Numbered from the stretch's first letter, positions 1 through 8,571 are shown. The stretch is DNA of 64,000 nt from Deltaproteobacteria bacterium (GCA_947445035.1 CANFCK010000001.1:362044-426043); one strand, 5' to 3'. The notes: generated by a model not told the origin, from the letters alone. Made by a program: numbers and translations.

Positions 1-2
1 GG

Positions 3-188
3 ACCTTTGCCGATCTCGAGTTGAGTCTGTCACTTTTCCGCGCGGGCACGGCCTATTGGTCGGTGAATGAGAGCTGGGCGGTTCCTGGTGTAGAAGCCGG
101 GATGAAGGCCCGTCCCGGCAGCCGTGGCCACGGCGAGGTCGAATCGCGACCCGAGGGATGGAACCCGCACGTTGTCACCGCGCCTTGA
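3..188 (+). CDS. possible 3' end of a gene entering from the left
   Basis: One frame is open from the window edge to a TGA at 186-188 and reads TFADLELSLSLFRAG followed by TAYWSVNESW. The first third looks protein-like; the rest is Gly/Arg/Pro-rich and less convincing. No domain is recognisable. It may be the C-terminus of a gene that starts outside the window, or only a chance open frame. The stretch from 189 to the ATG at 277 then holds the upstream region of the globin lipoprotein. Confidence 0.25.
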   Translation, partial: TFADLELSLSLFRAGTAYWSVNESWAVPGVEAGMKARPGSRGHGEVESRPEGWNPHVVTAP

Positions 189-276
189 CACAGCGCCGAC
201 AAAAGGTAAATATTCGCCGACGGTACTGATCCGCGAACCCACGCGGCCCGTGCCGACTCACCTACCAGGAAACCGC

Positions 277-1197
277 ATGTCACGCTTTGCCTTCGCAGCC
301 CTCCTCCCGCTCGCCCTTCTCGCGTGCGACACCGCCAAGGACACCGCGGACACCGCGGCGGACACCGGGGACTCCGGCATGGACAGCGATTCCGGCATGG
401 ACAGCGACGACACCGGTGACACCGACACCGGTGAGGCCACGCTGTACGAGAGCATCGGCGGGGAAGCCGCGGTGCACGCGGTGGTGCAGGAGTTCCTGAA
501 GCAGGTCAGCTCCGACATCCGCATCAACTGGTTCTTCGCCAACACGGACCTGCCCAAGCTCGAGGGGAATCTCGAAGATCAGATCTGTGAGGCCACCGGC
601 GGCCCCTGCACCTACACCGGCGGGCAGATGGCGCTCGTCCATCAGGGCATGGCCATCACCGACGCCCAGTTCACCGCCCTGGTCGAGGACCTGCTCAAGG
701 CCCTTGATGTCCTCGGCGTGCCCTATGCCCTGGACGGTACCGCGACCATCGATCCGCTCCTGTTCGCGCTCGTCGGCATGCAGGCCGATATCGTCACCGA
801 TCCCGCGGGCGACACCGTCTACTTCAACCAGCTCGGCGGCCACGCTGCGGTCGAGGCGGTCGTCGACGGGATGATCGGCTACATCGCGGCGGATGTCCGG
901 ATCAACAGCTTCTTCGCGGAGACCGACATCCCGGTCCTGCGGGGAAACCTTGTCGACCAGGTGTGCGCGGCGACGGGCGGGTACTGCCTCTACAAGGGCC
1001 GGACGATGCTCGAGACGCACGCCGGGATGTGCATCACCGACGCCCACTTCGACGCCCTGGTCGAGGACCTGTTCATGTCCCTGGATGACCTTTCCGTCAC
1101 CCACAGCGAAACGCTGGACGGCAGCGGCGCCGCCGACAACCTGATCCTGGCCCTCGCCGGAATGCGCGGCGACATCGTCGAGAACTGCGCGATCTAG
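277..1197 (+). CDS. secreted lipoprotein with two tandem truncated-globin domains
   Basis: This 306-residue protein starts at the ATG at 277, because that gives a clean lipoprotein signal (LLPLALLAC, lipidated Cys 17). An in-frame start at 124 would bury the signal. An Asp/Thr/Ser/Gly linker covers residues 18-55. Two copies of a group I truncated haemoglobin-like fold follow, at about 56-150 and 182-275. Each opens with an LYESIGGEAAV-type motif and carries a putative proximal haem-ligand His in HQGMAITDAQF (His 122) and HAGMCITDAHF (His 248). Each domain also has a Cys pair, CEATGGPC and CAATGGYC, which may form a disulfide outside the cytoplasm. The family normally consists of single cytoplasmic domains that bind O2 or NO. 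An exported tandem form is unusual, and haem binding is inferred. Confidence 0.8.
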   Translation: MSRFAFAALLPLALLACDTAKDTADTAADTGDSGMDSDSGMDSDDTGDTDTGEATLYESIGGEAAVHAVVQEFLKQVSSDIRINWFFANTDLPKLEGNLEDQICEATGGPCTYTGGQMALVHQGMAITDAQFTALVEDLLKALDVLGVPYALDGTATIDPLLFALVGMQADIVTDPAGDTVYFNQLGGHAAVEAVVDGMIGYIAADVRINSFFAETDIPVLRGNLVDQVCAATGGYCLYKGRTMLETHAGMCITDAHFDALVEDLFMSLDDLSVTHSETLDGSGAADNLILALAGMRGDIVENCAI

Positions 1198-1200
1198 CGA

Positions 1201-2034
1201 TCAGCGCAGGCTTTCGTGGCCTGACAGCAGCGGCGTCACCCGGTCCCGCAAGGACTCCGGGAGGCGCCGTTTCAGCGTCTGGGTCACCTGTTCGGGGCTG
1301 TAGCGGGCGCTGAAGTGGGTCAGCAGGATGTGCTCACTCTGCAGCAGGTCGGCGCGCTGAATCAGCTCGTCCAGGTGGACATGACCGCTACCGCGCGCCT
1401 TTTCGACCGGGACGCGGTCGTCGAGGAAGGTGCACTCCATCACCAAGAGCCGCGCCGTTCGCACCAGCTCTTCCCGCTCGATCACCTCCGGCAGGGTGTC
1501 GCCGGTGAACGCGATCTCCACGCGCTCGACGGTCTCGGTGACGACCTCGCCCGAGAGTCGTTTCGCGCGCACCTCCGCCTCCGAAAGGCCGATGAGCGCT
1601 GGGAGAAGGTGGGTGTACCGGCGGCAGAGCGCGTACCCCTGACAGGCGACGCGGTGGGGGCTGCGGAACGGGCGGGCGATCCAGCCGCCCCCCAGCTCCA
1701 AAACGTCACCCGGCCCGCAGGGGATCAGGGTCGCGGGCAGGTCAGACTTGTCGAGGCGCCGCCAGACCTCAAGCAGGGCCTCGAGGTCGGCGGCGTTTTC
1801 GTTCGGCACGTACCAGATGGGCTTCGCGGCTTTGATGAGGTCGCGGGTGGCCGCGTGGTAGGCGATGCCGCCCGCGTGATCCATGTGCGTATGGGTCAGG
1901 AGGATGCGCTTGCGCTTGACCGCGGAGTGCGGGCACCGACCGATGTCGAAGGCGAGGTCCAGCTCTGGAAACTGGATGCAGGTCTCGATACCGCCCACGC
2001 TGATGGCGTCGATGAGGTGGCCACAAAGGCGCAT
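1201..2034 (-). CDS. MBL-fold hydrolase, ribonuclease Z-like
   Basis: This 277-residue metallo-beta-lactamase-fold protein has the zinc motif HTHMDHAGG at residues 48-56, a later FTGDT segment and a LLTHFSARY motif near the C-terminus. That arrangement is typical of the RNase Z/ElaC group, which trims tRNA 3' ends. The start at 2034 is preferred because translation from 2124 would run into the divergent protease gene. The first 20 residues also match the expected beginning of the fold. The substrate cannot be told from sequence; related proteins include other phosphodiesterases. It is divergent from the HtrA-like gene, with about 80 bases between starts, and nearly abuts the 3' end of the convergent globin gene. 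Confidence 0.75.
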   Translation of the reverse strand: MRLCGHLIDAISVGGIETCIQFPELDLAFDIGRCPHSAVKRKRILLTHTHMDHAGGIAYHAATRDLIKAAKPIWYVPNENAADLEALLEVWRRLDKSDLPATLIPCGPGDVLELGGGWIARPFRSPHRVACQGYALCRRYTHLLPALIGLSEAEVRAKRLSGEVVTETVERVEIAFTGDTLPEVIEREELVRTARLLVMECTFLDDRVPVEKARGSGHVHLDELIQRADLLQSEHILLTHFSARYSPEQVTQTLKRRLPESLRDRVTPLLSGHESLR

Positions 2035-2114
2035 GGCCGCTCTTATGGCGCCCCGCGACACCTCGCGACAGGCGGTGACTCCCCGATCGCGCCGCAGGTG
2101 CATAATCGTGGCAC

Positions 2115-3143
2115 ATGCGCGCACTCCTCGCCCTCACCCTCGTCGCCTGCACCGCCACCGCGTCGGAAGCCCCTGCTGTCGCTCCGCCCGCAACGTTCTC
2201 GCCGTCGGCCTCGCTCGCCCCGCTCGTCGCCGTCATCGAGCCGGCGGTGGTCAACGTCTACACCACGCAGCGCCAACAGGTGCCCCACTTCTACCAGTAC
2301 GCCTACGGCATGCCCGCGGAGCAGGTGCAGCAGGGCCAGGGGTCGGGCTTCGTCATCAGCCCCGATGGCTACATCCTCACCAACAACCACGTCGTGACAG
2401 GGGCGACGGAGGTCAAGGTGAAGTTCGACTCGGGCGAGGAGTTCCCGGCCAAAGTGGTCGGCGCCGACCGCGGTAGCGACGTGGCCCTGCTGAAGATCGA
2501 GGCCAAGCGATCCTTACCCTGGTTGAAGCTTGGCTCCAGTGAGAGCGCTCGCGTGGGCGACTGGGTGGTCGCGGTGGGCAATCCACTCGGGCTCGGCCAC
2601 ACCGTCACCGCGGGGATCATCTCCGCGAAGGGACGCGAAGTGCCAGAGCTTGAGGCGCTGGAGGCATTCATCCAGACCGACGCCAGCATCAACCCGGGGA
2701 ACTCGGGTGGGCCGCTCATCGGGTTGAACGGGAGCGTCATTGGCATGAACACCGCCATCGTCAGCGGGGCCAACAGCGTCGGCTTTGCGATTCCGTCGGA
2801 TCATCTGTCCTGGGTCGTGCCGCAGCTTCGGGAGAAGGGCAGTGTCGCGCGCGGCTGGCTCGGCGTCGGCACGCTGGCGCTCAACGCGCGGGGGCTACGG
2901 GAGTACAAGGTCGAGGGCGGGCTGCTTGTCACCCAAGTGAGCGACGGAAGCCCTGCCGATGGCTTCGGCTTTGTTCCCGGCGACGTCATCGTGAGCTTGG
3001 GCGGCAAGTCCACCAAGACGCCGGAGGACCTGTACCGCGCGGTTGCGTCGCGACTTCCAGGCGATGAAATCGCGGTGACCTACGTCCACGCCGGGAAGAC
3101 CGTGGAGTCGAAGGTGAAGTTGGGGGTTCGGCCGGCGAAGTAG
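2115..3143 (+). CDS. HtrA/DegP-family periplasmic serine protease
   Basis: This 342-residue protease-chaperone degrades or refolds damaged envelope proteins. The N-terminus LLALTLVAC is a lipobox with Cys 12, so it is probably membrane-tethered. The trypsin-like domain has His 92 (LTNNHVV), Asp 122 (SDVALLK) and Ser 197 (PGNSGGPL). A single PDZ domain occupies about residues 245-335, with GWLGVG at its start and GLLVTQV and PGDVIVSLGG inside. One PDZ domain places it nearer the DegS/HtrA short forms than DegP, which has two. The ATG at 2115 gives the complete signal. The gene is divergent from the MBL hydrolase. Confidence 0.9.
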   Translation: MRALLALTLVACTATASEAPAVAPPATFSPSASLAPLVAVIEPAVVNVYTTQRQQVPHFYQYAYGMPAEQVQQGQGSGFVISPDGYILTNNHVVTGATEVKVKFDSGEEFPAKVVGADRGSDVALLKIEAKRSLPWLKLGSSESARVGDWVVAVGNPLGLGHTVTAGIISAKGREVPELEALEAFIQTDASINPGNSGGPLIGLNGSVIGMNTAIVSGANSVGFAIPSDHLSWVVPQLREKGSVARGWLGVGTLALNARGLREYKVEGGLLVTQVSDGSPADGFGFVPGDVIVSLGGKSTKTPEDLYRAVASRLPGDEIAVTYVHAGKTVESKVKLGVRPAK

Positions 3144-3211
3144 GGGGGCGAACCTTCGGTGAGCGGCTCGGTTCCCCCTCTCGTTGGCCGTGGGCCGTCG
3201 CGAGCCAGCGC

Positions 3212-3244
3212 TACCGTCGGCGCCCGGGCGCCGGGCTGGCGGTA
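3212..3244. terminator. GC-rich inverted repeat downstream of the HtrA gene
   Basis: The palindrome GGCGCCCGGGCGCC lies at 3219-3232, and the outer arms TACCG (3212-3216) and CGGTA (3240-3244) extend the dyad. It lies in the 160-base gap between two co-oriented protease genes. There is no T-run, so a factor-independent terminator is uncertain; a protein-binding dyad is possible. Confidence 0.35.
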
Positions 3245-3303
3245 CGACCGGCAAAGTAGGATGGTAGCTCGGCTATGATACGAGGATTGGGTCTGGCTCC
3301 ACC

Positions 3304-4395
3304 ATGCTTCTCGTCTTCCCCGTAGCCCTCGCCGCCGCGCCGCCGCCGATCATCAATGGCGACGCGGCGGATGAGGCGCGCTACCCGATGACCGGGGGGC
3401 TGTTGATCGACGCTGATTGGGCGCTCGGGGGCACGACCTACGAACTCGAAGGACTGATGTGTTCGGGAACGCTCATTGCGCCGGATGTGGTGCTGGTCGC
3501 GGCACACTGCCTCGACCCTGAGGTGATCACGCTCGGCCAGGGCGAGCTGACATCGGTGGAGTTTCTGTGGTCCCGTCAGGCTGATCTCACCGCGTGGGAC
3601 CGGAACGCGCCGGTGGCGGGGTGGCCCGCGGACGCGGTGGTGGCCTGGGACACGGTGATGCACGAGGCGTACGATGGCGCGACGCTCACGTTTGGCATCG
3701 GGGTCCAGTTCGACGTGGGACTGGTCTTCCTCCGCGAGCCGATCCTCGACGTGACGCCCGCGGTGCTGGTGACCGAAGCCGAGTCGGAGCAGATTGTGCC
3801 GGGCGCGGCGGTCGAGGTCGTCGGGTGGGGGCAGCAGGTGTCGATGCCCCAGGGCGTGAGTCCACCGGCGGGGACCTTCGGTGTCAAGATGTGGGGGCAG
3901 TCCACGATTGGCGAGGTAGGTACGGCCGAGTTCGTGGTGGGCGCCTCTCCCGAGGCGGTCCGTAAATGCTACGGCGACTCCGGCGGCCCCACGTTCATGA
4001 AGTTCGACACGACGTCGCCCTCGATCCCGCGCCAGATCGGCGTCACGTCGCACCTCTACGACGACACCTACTGCGACTCCCGCGGCGCCGTCGACACGCG
4101 GCTGGACGTGTACCTGGACTGGATCGACGTCGAGATGCGGTCGCGCTGCGATTCGGGCGGGCGCCGATGGTGTGATGAGCCGGGCATCCTTCCGGTTCCG
4201 AGCGAGGTGGCCGCGGAGACGGCCGACGGAGCCGCCGACGACAACATCGAAGCCGTGGTCGCGACATGCGCCGCCGTGGGGCCGCCGGTGGCTACATCCG
4301 CGGCGCCGATCATGCTCCTGGCCCTGCTTCGGCGCCGCCCCCCCCGCGCGTCAGCCCCCCGCCGAGGCTACGGGAGTAGCCGGCGCCCGCGGTGA
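3304..4395 (+). CDS. secreted trypsin-like (S1) serine protease with MYXO-CTERM-like tail
   Basis: This 363-residue protein has a short signal peptide (LLVFPVALAAA), and the mature protein starts close to IINGDAADEARYP, the classical S1 N-terminus. The triad is His 68 (VAAHC), Asp 137 (FDVGLVFL) and Ser 226 (CYGDSGGP). After the protease domain comes a linker (about 270-305), then a Cys, a short hydrophobic segment (SAAPIMLLALL) and Arg residues. This arrangement resembles MYXO-CTERM sorting tails, which direct proteins to the cell surface in Myxococcota. The last residues after RRRPP are encoded by the dispersed repeat at 4361-4416 and look like an accidental extension. The 3' end overlaps the convergent kinase gene by 28 bases. 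Confidence 0.85.
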   Translation: MLLVFPVALAAAPPPIINGDAADEARYPMTGGLLIDADWALGGTTYELEGLMCSGTLIAPDVVLVAAHCLDPEVITLGQGELTSVEFLWSRQADLTAWDRNAPVAGWPADAVVAWDTVMHEAYDGATLTFGIGVQFDVGLVFLREPILDVTPAVLVTEAESEQIVPGAAVEVVGWGQQVSMPQGVSPPAGTFGVKMWGQSTIGEVGTAEFVVGASPEAVRKCYGDSGGPTFMKFDTTSPSIPRQIGVTSHLYDDTYCDSRGAVDTRLDVYLDWIDVEMRSRCDSGGRRWCDEPGILPVPSEVAAETADGAADDNIEAVVATCAAVGPPVATSAAPIMLLALLRRRPPRASAPRRGYGSSRRPR

Positions 4396-4416
4396 GCGGC
4401 CGTAGAGCTGCTTCCC
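4361..4416 (-). repeat. dispersed hairpin repeat family 1, copy A
   Basis: About 56 bases match copy C (41622-41678) in the opposite orientation almost throughout. The core GGCTACGGGAGTAGCC at 4366-4381 is a hairpin with a 6-bp stem and GGGA loop. This copy lies exactly at the junction of two convergent genes and supplies the last codons and stop codons of both. A role in transcription termination is likely but inferred. Confidence 0.75.
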
Positions 4417-5813
4417 AGGACCCCCAGGGCCACCACGAAGCGCGTTTCACCAGGCTTTGAGCGGACCTCAACGCTGCCGCCGTGTGCCTCGGCCACGGCC
4501 TTGACCAGCGCCAACCCCAGGCCGGTGCCGCCCCGGTCTCGGTCGGTGGTGAAGAAGCGCTCGAAGAGTTGGGCGAGGTGCCGCGGGTCGATGCCGGGGC
4601 CGTCGTCGACGACGTCGAAGCCCGCAAGCTCCCCGCGACGCCAACGCTCGACACGCACGTGGGGACCGCCGTGGCGCTTGGCGTTCTCCAGCAGGTTGGT
4701 CACCACCGCGGTCAGCTGCTCGCGCACCCCCGCCACCGAACCGGCCGACCCGCTGGCGACCACCCCTCCCAAACGCGCCGCCACCTCGTCTACGAGCGCG
4801 TCTACGTCGACATCTTCGTGGGGCCCACCCTCTTCGGCGCGGGCGAGGCGGAGCAGGCCGCCGACGAGGTTGGAGAGCCGGTCGAGGTCGGCGAGGGCGT
4901 TGTCCAGGAAGCGGGCGCGCTGCTCGGGCGGCATGGCGTCGTCATCGCGCAGCAGCTCGATGGTGCCGCGGAGCGAGGAGACGGGCGTCTTGAACTCGTG
5001 CGAGACGTTCCCCGCGAACTCGGAGATGTAGGCCATGCGGGCTCGCAAGCGGGCGGCCATCGCAGCCATGGTCTCGGCAAGGCGCGCCGTCTCCAGGATG
5101 CGCGAGCCCTTGGCGTCTTGCAGGGCGGCCTCGTCGGTCTGACCGGCGGTGATCCGCTCGCTGGCGCGCGCGAGCAGGCCGAGCGATCGAGCGGCCCGCC
5201 AACCGACAAGCAGGGAGAGCGACGCCGCCGTGAGGAGCGCCAGGACCGCGCCCCCCGACAACCGCGGCGCCATTTGCCAGAAGGTCTGCCACTCGTCCCG
5301 CGGGGTGCGCGACAGGATCACCGCGCCCACGACCTCCTCGCCTTTTCGAATCGGCACCGCGACGAAGACACGAACCCCCGCATGTCGCGACTGTCGGCCG
5401 TCAATCGCATCCGTGCTTCGTTGGCGGAACGGCACTGGTGCCCGCGGCTTGATCGCCAGCCCCTTGCTGCCTGCCAGCGCCGCCCGAATCTCGGCGTCGT
5501 CGCTGAGATCTTCGCCCACGCCCTCACCGCTCGACGCGATCACCACGCCCCCGCCATCGACGATGCGGATGCCGGTCAGGGTCTGGGCCTTGGCCTCGGC
5601 CAAAAGCGCGCTCATCTCCGCGGGGTGCTCCATCCGCAACGGCGCGACCATCGCAATGAGCGCGCCCTGGTGCTCCAGGTCCTCTTTGGTCTGCTTCACG
5701 AGATCCCACGCCAGCGCGCCGGTGCCGATGACCGCCGCCACCGGCATCGTCAGCACCAAGACCGTGCTCCCGAGCAGCCAGAGTTGGAGGGGCAGCCGGG
5801 GGAGGTATTTCAC
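4368..5813 (-). CDS. sensor histidine kinase, two-component system
   Basis: This 481-residue inner-membrane kinase starts at the GTG at 5813, 10 bases after the stop of the response regulator gene. The order is: transmembrane helix at about 10-35, periplasmic sensor region 36-185, second helix 186-205, HAMP 206-258, HisKA with the phosphorylated His 272 in VSHEFKTPV, and HATPase with N-box LLENAKRHG, DDGPGIDP and GGTGLGLALVK. The sensor region has a VRVFVAVPIRKGEEVVGAVI stretch like a single-Cache fold. It is co-transcribed with the regulator and presumably phosphorylates it. The final residues (after about LGVLGS) are encoded by the dispersed repeat. Confidence 0.9.
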   Translation of the reverse strand: MKYLPRLPLQLWLLGSTVLVLTMPVAAVIGTGALAWDLVKQTKEDLEHQGALIAMVAPLRMEHPAEMSALLAEAKAQTLTGIRIVDGGGVVIASSGEGVGEDLSDDAEIRAALAGSKGLAIKPRAPVPFRQRSTDAIDGRQSRHAGVRVFVAVPIRKGEEVVGAVILSRTPRDEWQTFWQMAPRLSGGAVLALLTAASLSLLVGWRAARSLGLLARASERITAGQTDEAALQDAKGSRILETARLAETMAAMAARLRARMAYISEFAGNVSHEFKTPVSSLRGTIELLRDDDAMPPEQRARFLDNALADLDRLSNLVGGLLRLARAEEGGPHEDVDVDALVDEVAARLGGVVASGSAGSVAGVREQLTAVVTNLLENAKRHGGPHVRVERWRRGELAGFDVVDDGPGIDPRHLAQLFERFFTTDRDRGGTGLGLALVKAVAEAHGGSVEVRSKPGETRFVVALGVLGSSSTAAHRGRRLLP

Positions 5814-5823
5814 GCCGCGCGCT

Positions 5824-6516
5824 TCACGTGGCCAGCCGGTACCCAAGCCCGTGCACCGTCTCGACCGGGTCGATGCCATGCTCGCGGAGCTTGGCGCGGA
5901 TGCGACGGATGTGGCTGTCGAGCGTGCGTTCCGCGAGGTGGTAGCCGTCCCCATAGGCGCGGTCCGTCAGCTCCTCGCGGGTGAACGCGCGCCCCGGCCG
6001 CCCGATGAGGACGCGGAGCAGCGCAAACTCGGTGACGGTGAGCACGATTTCATGGGCGCCGCCGTCGTTGTCGACCCAGGTGCGATGCTCGACCGTATCC
6101 ATCCGCAAGCCGCCGCTACGGAGCGTCGGGGCCTCATCCTCGTCGCGCACCGCCGGTCGCGCTCGTCGCAAGACAGCCTTGACCCTGGCGCACAGCTCTC
6201 GCGTCGAAAACGGCTTGGTGAGGTAGTCGTCACCGCCCATCTCAAGTCCAAGCACACGATCCAACTCCTCGTCGCGACTGCTCAGGAACACGACCGGGAT
6301 GGTGCTCTTCTTGCGCAGCTCGCGGCAGGCCTCGAGGCCGTCCATCCCGGGCATGACGATGTCGAGCACCAGCAGCTCCGGCGCCTCGGCTGCGGCCATG
6401 CGTAGGGCCTCGGCCCCGTCCTTGGCCTCACGCACGTCGTGGCCGTCGCGGGTGAGCGCGTAGCGGAGCACCTCGCGGAGGTGGGGGTCGTCGTCGACGA
6501 CGAGGATGCGAGCCAT
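5824..6516 (-). CDS. OmpR/PhoB-family response regulator
   Basis: This 230-residue protein starts at the ATG at 6516 (MARILVVDDD). The receiver domain occupies about 1-120 with the acidic pocket DDD at 8-10, the phospho-acceptor Asp 52 in LLVLDIVMPG and the conserved Lys in LTKPF. The winged-helix DNA-binding domain follows, with LTVTEFALLRVLIGRPGR and TLDSHIRRIRAKL. It probably regulates transcription on phosphorylation by the kinase encoded directly downstream. The three membrane-protein genes upstream, on the same strand, may belong to the same transcript (about 70 bases gap). Confidence 0.92.
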   Translation of the reverse strand: MARILVVDDDPHLREVLRYALTRDGHDVREAKDGAEALRMAAAEAPELLVLDIVMPGMDGLEACRELRKKSTIPVVFLSSRDEELDRVLGLEMGGDDYLTKPFSTRELCARVKAVLRRARPAVRDEDEAPTLRSGGLRMDTVEHRTWVDNDGGAHEIVLTVTEFALLRVLIGRPGRAFTREELTDRAYGDGYHLAERTLDSHIRRIRAKLREHGIDPVETVHGLGYRLAT

Positions 6517-6586
6517 GGGGAAGTCTAGCACGGGGCCCCCCGGACGCGCCGACGGCGGCGCCCAATGCACGCGCGCAGGGCGGAGG

Positions 6587-7132
6587 TCATGCGACCTCCG
6601 CCAAAGCCCGCGCCCGCGCCGCCAGCTCCGCCAGGTGCGCGCGCACCGGGCCGGTGTCCCCCGCCAGGGCGACCAGCCCCACCTGCACGCGCACGGTGAC
6701 AAGCTGGCGCAGCGTCGCCTCGATCTGCTCGGCGGCGTGGGCGCGAGCGCTGACCAGGCGGCCGGCACCGTCGTCCGCGGCGACCGCTGGGTCGGCCAGG
6801 AGACGATCGGCAGCGGCCAGGCGCAGGTCCGCCTGGCGAAGCGCGACCTCGACGGCGGTGATGGCGACCGGGTCGAGCACCCCGGCCAACGCGGCGTCGG
6901 CAGCGGCGGCTCGAAGGGCCGTGAACGCGGCGGTGATGTGGGCGCCGTAGGGGCCGGCGATGTCCCGCAGCGCTGGACCCGAGGCCAAAAGCGACACCAT
7001 CGCCGGCCACACCACCACCGCTGCAAGCGCGGCGGGAGCGCCCGCGCCGCGCCGCAAGAGCGCCGCGCCGACCACCAGGCCCACCGCCAGCCAGGCCGTC
7101 GCGACACTGATGGCGAGCGTCGAGCTGGTCAT
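6587..7132 (-). CDS. two-helix membrane protein of unknown function
   Basis: This 181-residue protein starts at an ATG that overlaps the previous stop in an ATGA arrangement. It begins with a hydrophobic helix (LAISVATAWLAVGLVVGAAL) and a second helix (AALAAVVVWPAMVSLLA). An Ala-rich helical remainder (about 65-181) with a heptad-like pattern follows, probably a cytoplasmic or periplasmic helical bundle. No family is recognised. It is the third gene of a tight minus-strand run upstream of the two-component genes. Confidence 0.65.
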   Translation of the reverse strand: MTSSTLAISVATAWLAVGLVVGAALLRRGAGAPAALAAVVVWPAMVSLLASGPALRDIAGPYGAHITAAFTALRAAAADAALAGVLDPVAITAVEVALRQADLRLAAADRLLADPAVAADDGAGRLVSARAHAAEQIEATLRQLVTVRVQVGLVALAGDTGPVRAHLAELAARARALAEVA

Positions 7133-7839
7133 TCGGCGCGCCGCTCGCGCCACACGCCGGCGCTCTCCGGGGCCCAGGCGTCGTCGTAGTCGCCCGTCGC
7201 GCTCCGGGTCGTGGCGCCGAGCGCCGAAAAGACGTCGCCTTCCACGGCGCGGAGGAAGGTCGGCGCGACGGTGGGGCGGGCCACAAACGGCCGCAGCACC
7301 CATCCCGTCTGCGCGATCAGCAGGCCGAGCGTCAGCGCGGTACCGACGAGCGCCATCGGCCGGAGTGTGCCCCCGCGAGGAACGGCCCGCGCCACGGTCG
7401 ACAACGCCGGGAGCAGTACGGTCATGAAGCTCGCCACGAATAGGAGCACGGCGAGGTGGTAGGGGGTTTCGACGGACAGCGGCAGCCACAAGACCGGCGC
7501 AGCGGCGGCCGCGAGCAGGCCACTCCGGGCGAGCCCAGCCAACGTCGCGACCGACAAGCGCGACCACGGCACCGACGCGCCGCAGGCTTCGGCAAAGGCG
7601 TGGACCAGCGGCAGCACGACCAGCGGGGGCAGGAGGAAGAGGACCGGCATCTTGACCGCGGCGTAGGTGGCCTGGAGTGGGCCGCTGCCGGCACCCGCCG
7701 CCAAGCCGAAGAGCGCGGCGCCCCCGACGGCGAGCGCCAGGAGCGGCGGGGCGAGCCGCCCGAGCGCGGCGGAGGCTGCGGAAGACGCGACGGCATCGGG
7801 GTCGCGGAGCACCTGGGTGGTGAGCGTGAACAAGGACAT
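7129..7839 (-). CDS. multi-pass membrane protein, unknown function
   Basis: This 236-residue protein has about six predicted hydrophobic helices. It includes LFLLPPLVVLPLVHAFAEA and, near the end, a GWVLRPFVARP motif followed by an EGDVFSALG segment. I recall similar WVLRPF motifs in uncharacterised myxobacterial membrane proteins but can assign no function. It lies 8 bases after its upstream partner and overlaps its downstream neighbour by 4 bases, so the three are very likely one operon. Confidence 0.7.
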   Translation of the reverse strand: MSLFTLTTQVLRDPDAVASSAASAALGRLAPPLLALAVGGAALFGLAAGAGSGPLQATYAAVKMPVLFLLPPLVVLPLVHAFAEACGASVPWSRLSVATLAGLARSGLLAAAAAPVLWLPLSVETPYHLAVLLFVASFMTVLLPALSTVARAVPRGGTLRPMALVGTALTLGLLIAQTGWVLRPFVARPTVAPTFLRAVEGDVFSALGATTRSATGDYDDAWAPESAGVWRERRAE

Positions 7840-7847
7840 GGCGGACC

Positions 7848-8420
7848 TCAGAAGGCGAAGGTGTAGAGCAGGCGGAGACCGATGAGCGCCGCGAGTCCGG
7901 TCCAGACCAGCGCAAAGCCGGTCGCCCCCTCGATGGCACCGCCGGCGGCGCGCTCAACGTCGTAGAGGTTCGCGATCACCCGGCACAGCGCGAACGCGCC
8001 GATGCCGAGAAGGCCGAGCACGCCGAGGGTCGGCCCCATCTCGCTGGTGGCCGCGAGCCAGAGGACCGCAGGCGCGCCGCCGAGCGCGACGATCCCCGCA
8101 CGGGCAAACGCGTCGGCCACCGCTGAGACCAGCGAGGCCGGCGCCGCCTTCATGCCGAGGAACTGGTGGCCGACGATCAGCGCGGGCGTCGCCAGAAGCA
8201 CCACGCCGGCGCCGACCGCGAGTCCTGCGGGCGCTCGGGCCAAGGCCTCCGTCTGACCCGCGAGCCCCGCCGCGAGGCCGAGGGCAGCGACGCCCCCGAT
8301 GGCGCGGGCGTGGACCCAGGGGCGGGTGTGGAAGTCGGGGGTTGCGGCGGCGGGCGTGACCGCGGGGGGCGGCTCCACGCTGAGGATGAGGGAGGGCAGG
8401 GTGGCGACGGACACGTTCAC
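7848..8420 (-). CDS. multi-pass membrane protein, unknown function
   Basis: This 190-residue protein has a soluble Pro/Ala-rich N-terminus (about 1-35) followed by about five hydrophobic helices. It ends in GLRLLYTFAF. The helix layout resembles that of the next gene, so the two may be distant relatives or subunits of one membrane complex. It is the first gene of the minus-strand run; its promoter should lie in 8421-8512. Confidence 0.65.
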   Translation of the reverse strand: MNVSVATLPSLILSVEPPPAVTPAAATPDFHTRPWVHARAIGGVAALGLAAGLAGQTEALARAPAGLAVGAGVVLLATPALIVGHQFLGMKAAPASLVSAVADAFARAGIVALGGAPAVLWLAATSEMGPTLGVLGLLGIGAFALCRVIANLYDVERAAGGAIEGATGFALVWTGLAALIGLRLLYTFAF

Positions 8421-8513
8421 TCCGGGAACGCACTGAACCTACGGTGGGCGTGTGCGTGCGTCGGGGTGGGAGCGTGCGCGTCGGGTGGGCGGATGGTGCA
8501 AGGAGGGTGCAGG

Positions 8514-8571
8514 GCGAGGGACGCGTTGGCGAGCCTGGGCGAGCCCAAGCGTCCCGACCGGTGGCGAGGGA
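8514..8571 (+). repeat. hairpin repeat family 2, copy 1
   Basis: This block resembles 16103-16161. The ends can pair as GGGACGC-TTGG with CCAAGCGTCCC around a GAGC-rich loop, giving a strong hairpin. It lies in the 292-base gap between the divergent membrane operon and the decayed gene patch. No gene is seen in 8421-8712. Confidence 0.6.

Noticed and set aside
4482..5984. 500-residue plus-strand open frame
   Set aside because: It is antisense to the histidine kinase, whose motifs are complete. The plus frame shows no motif or signal.
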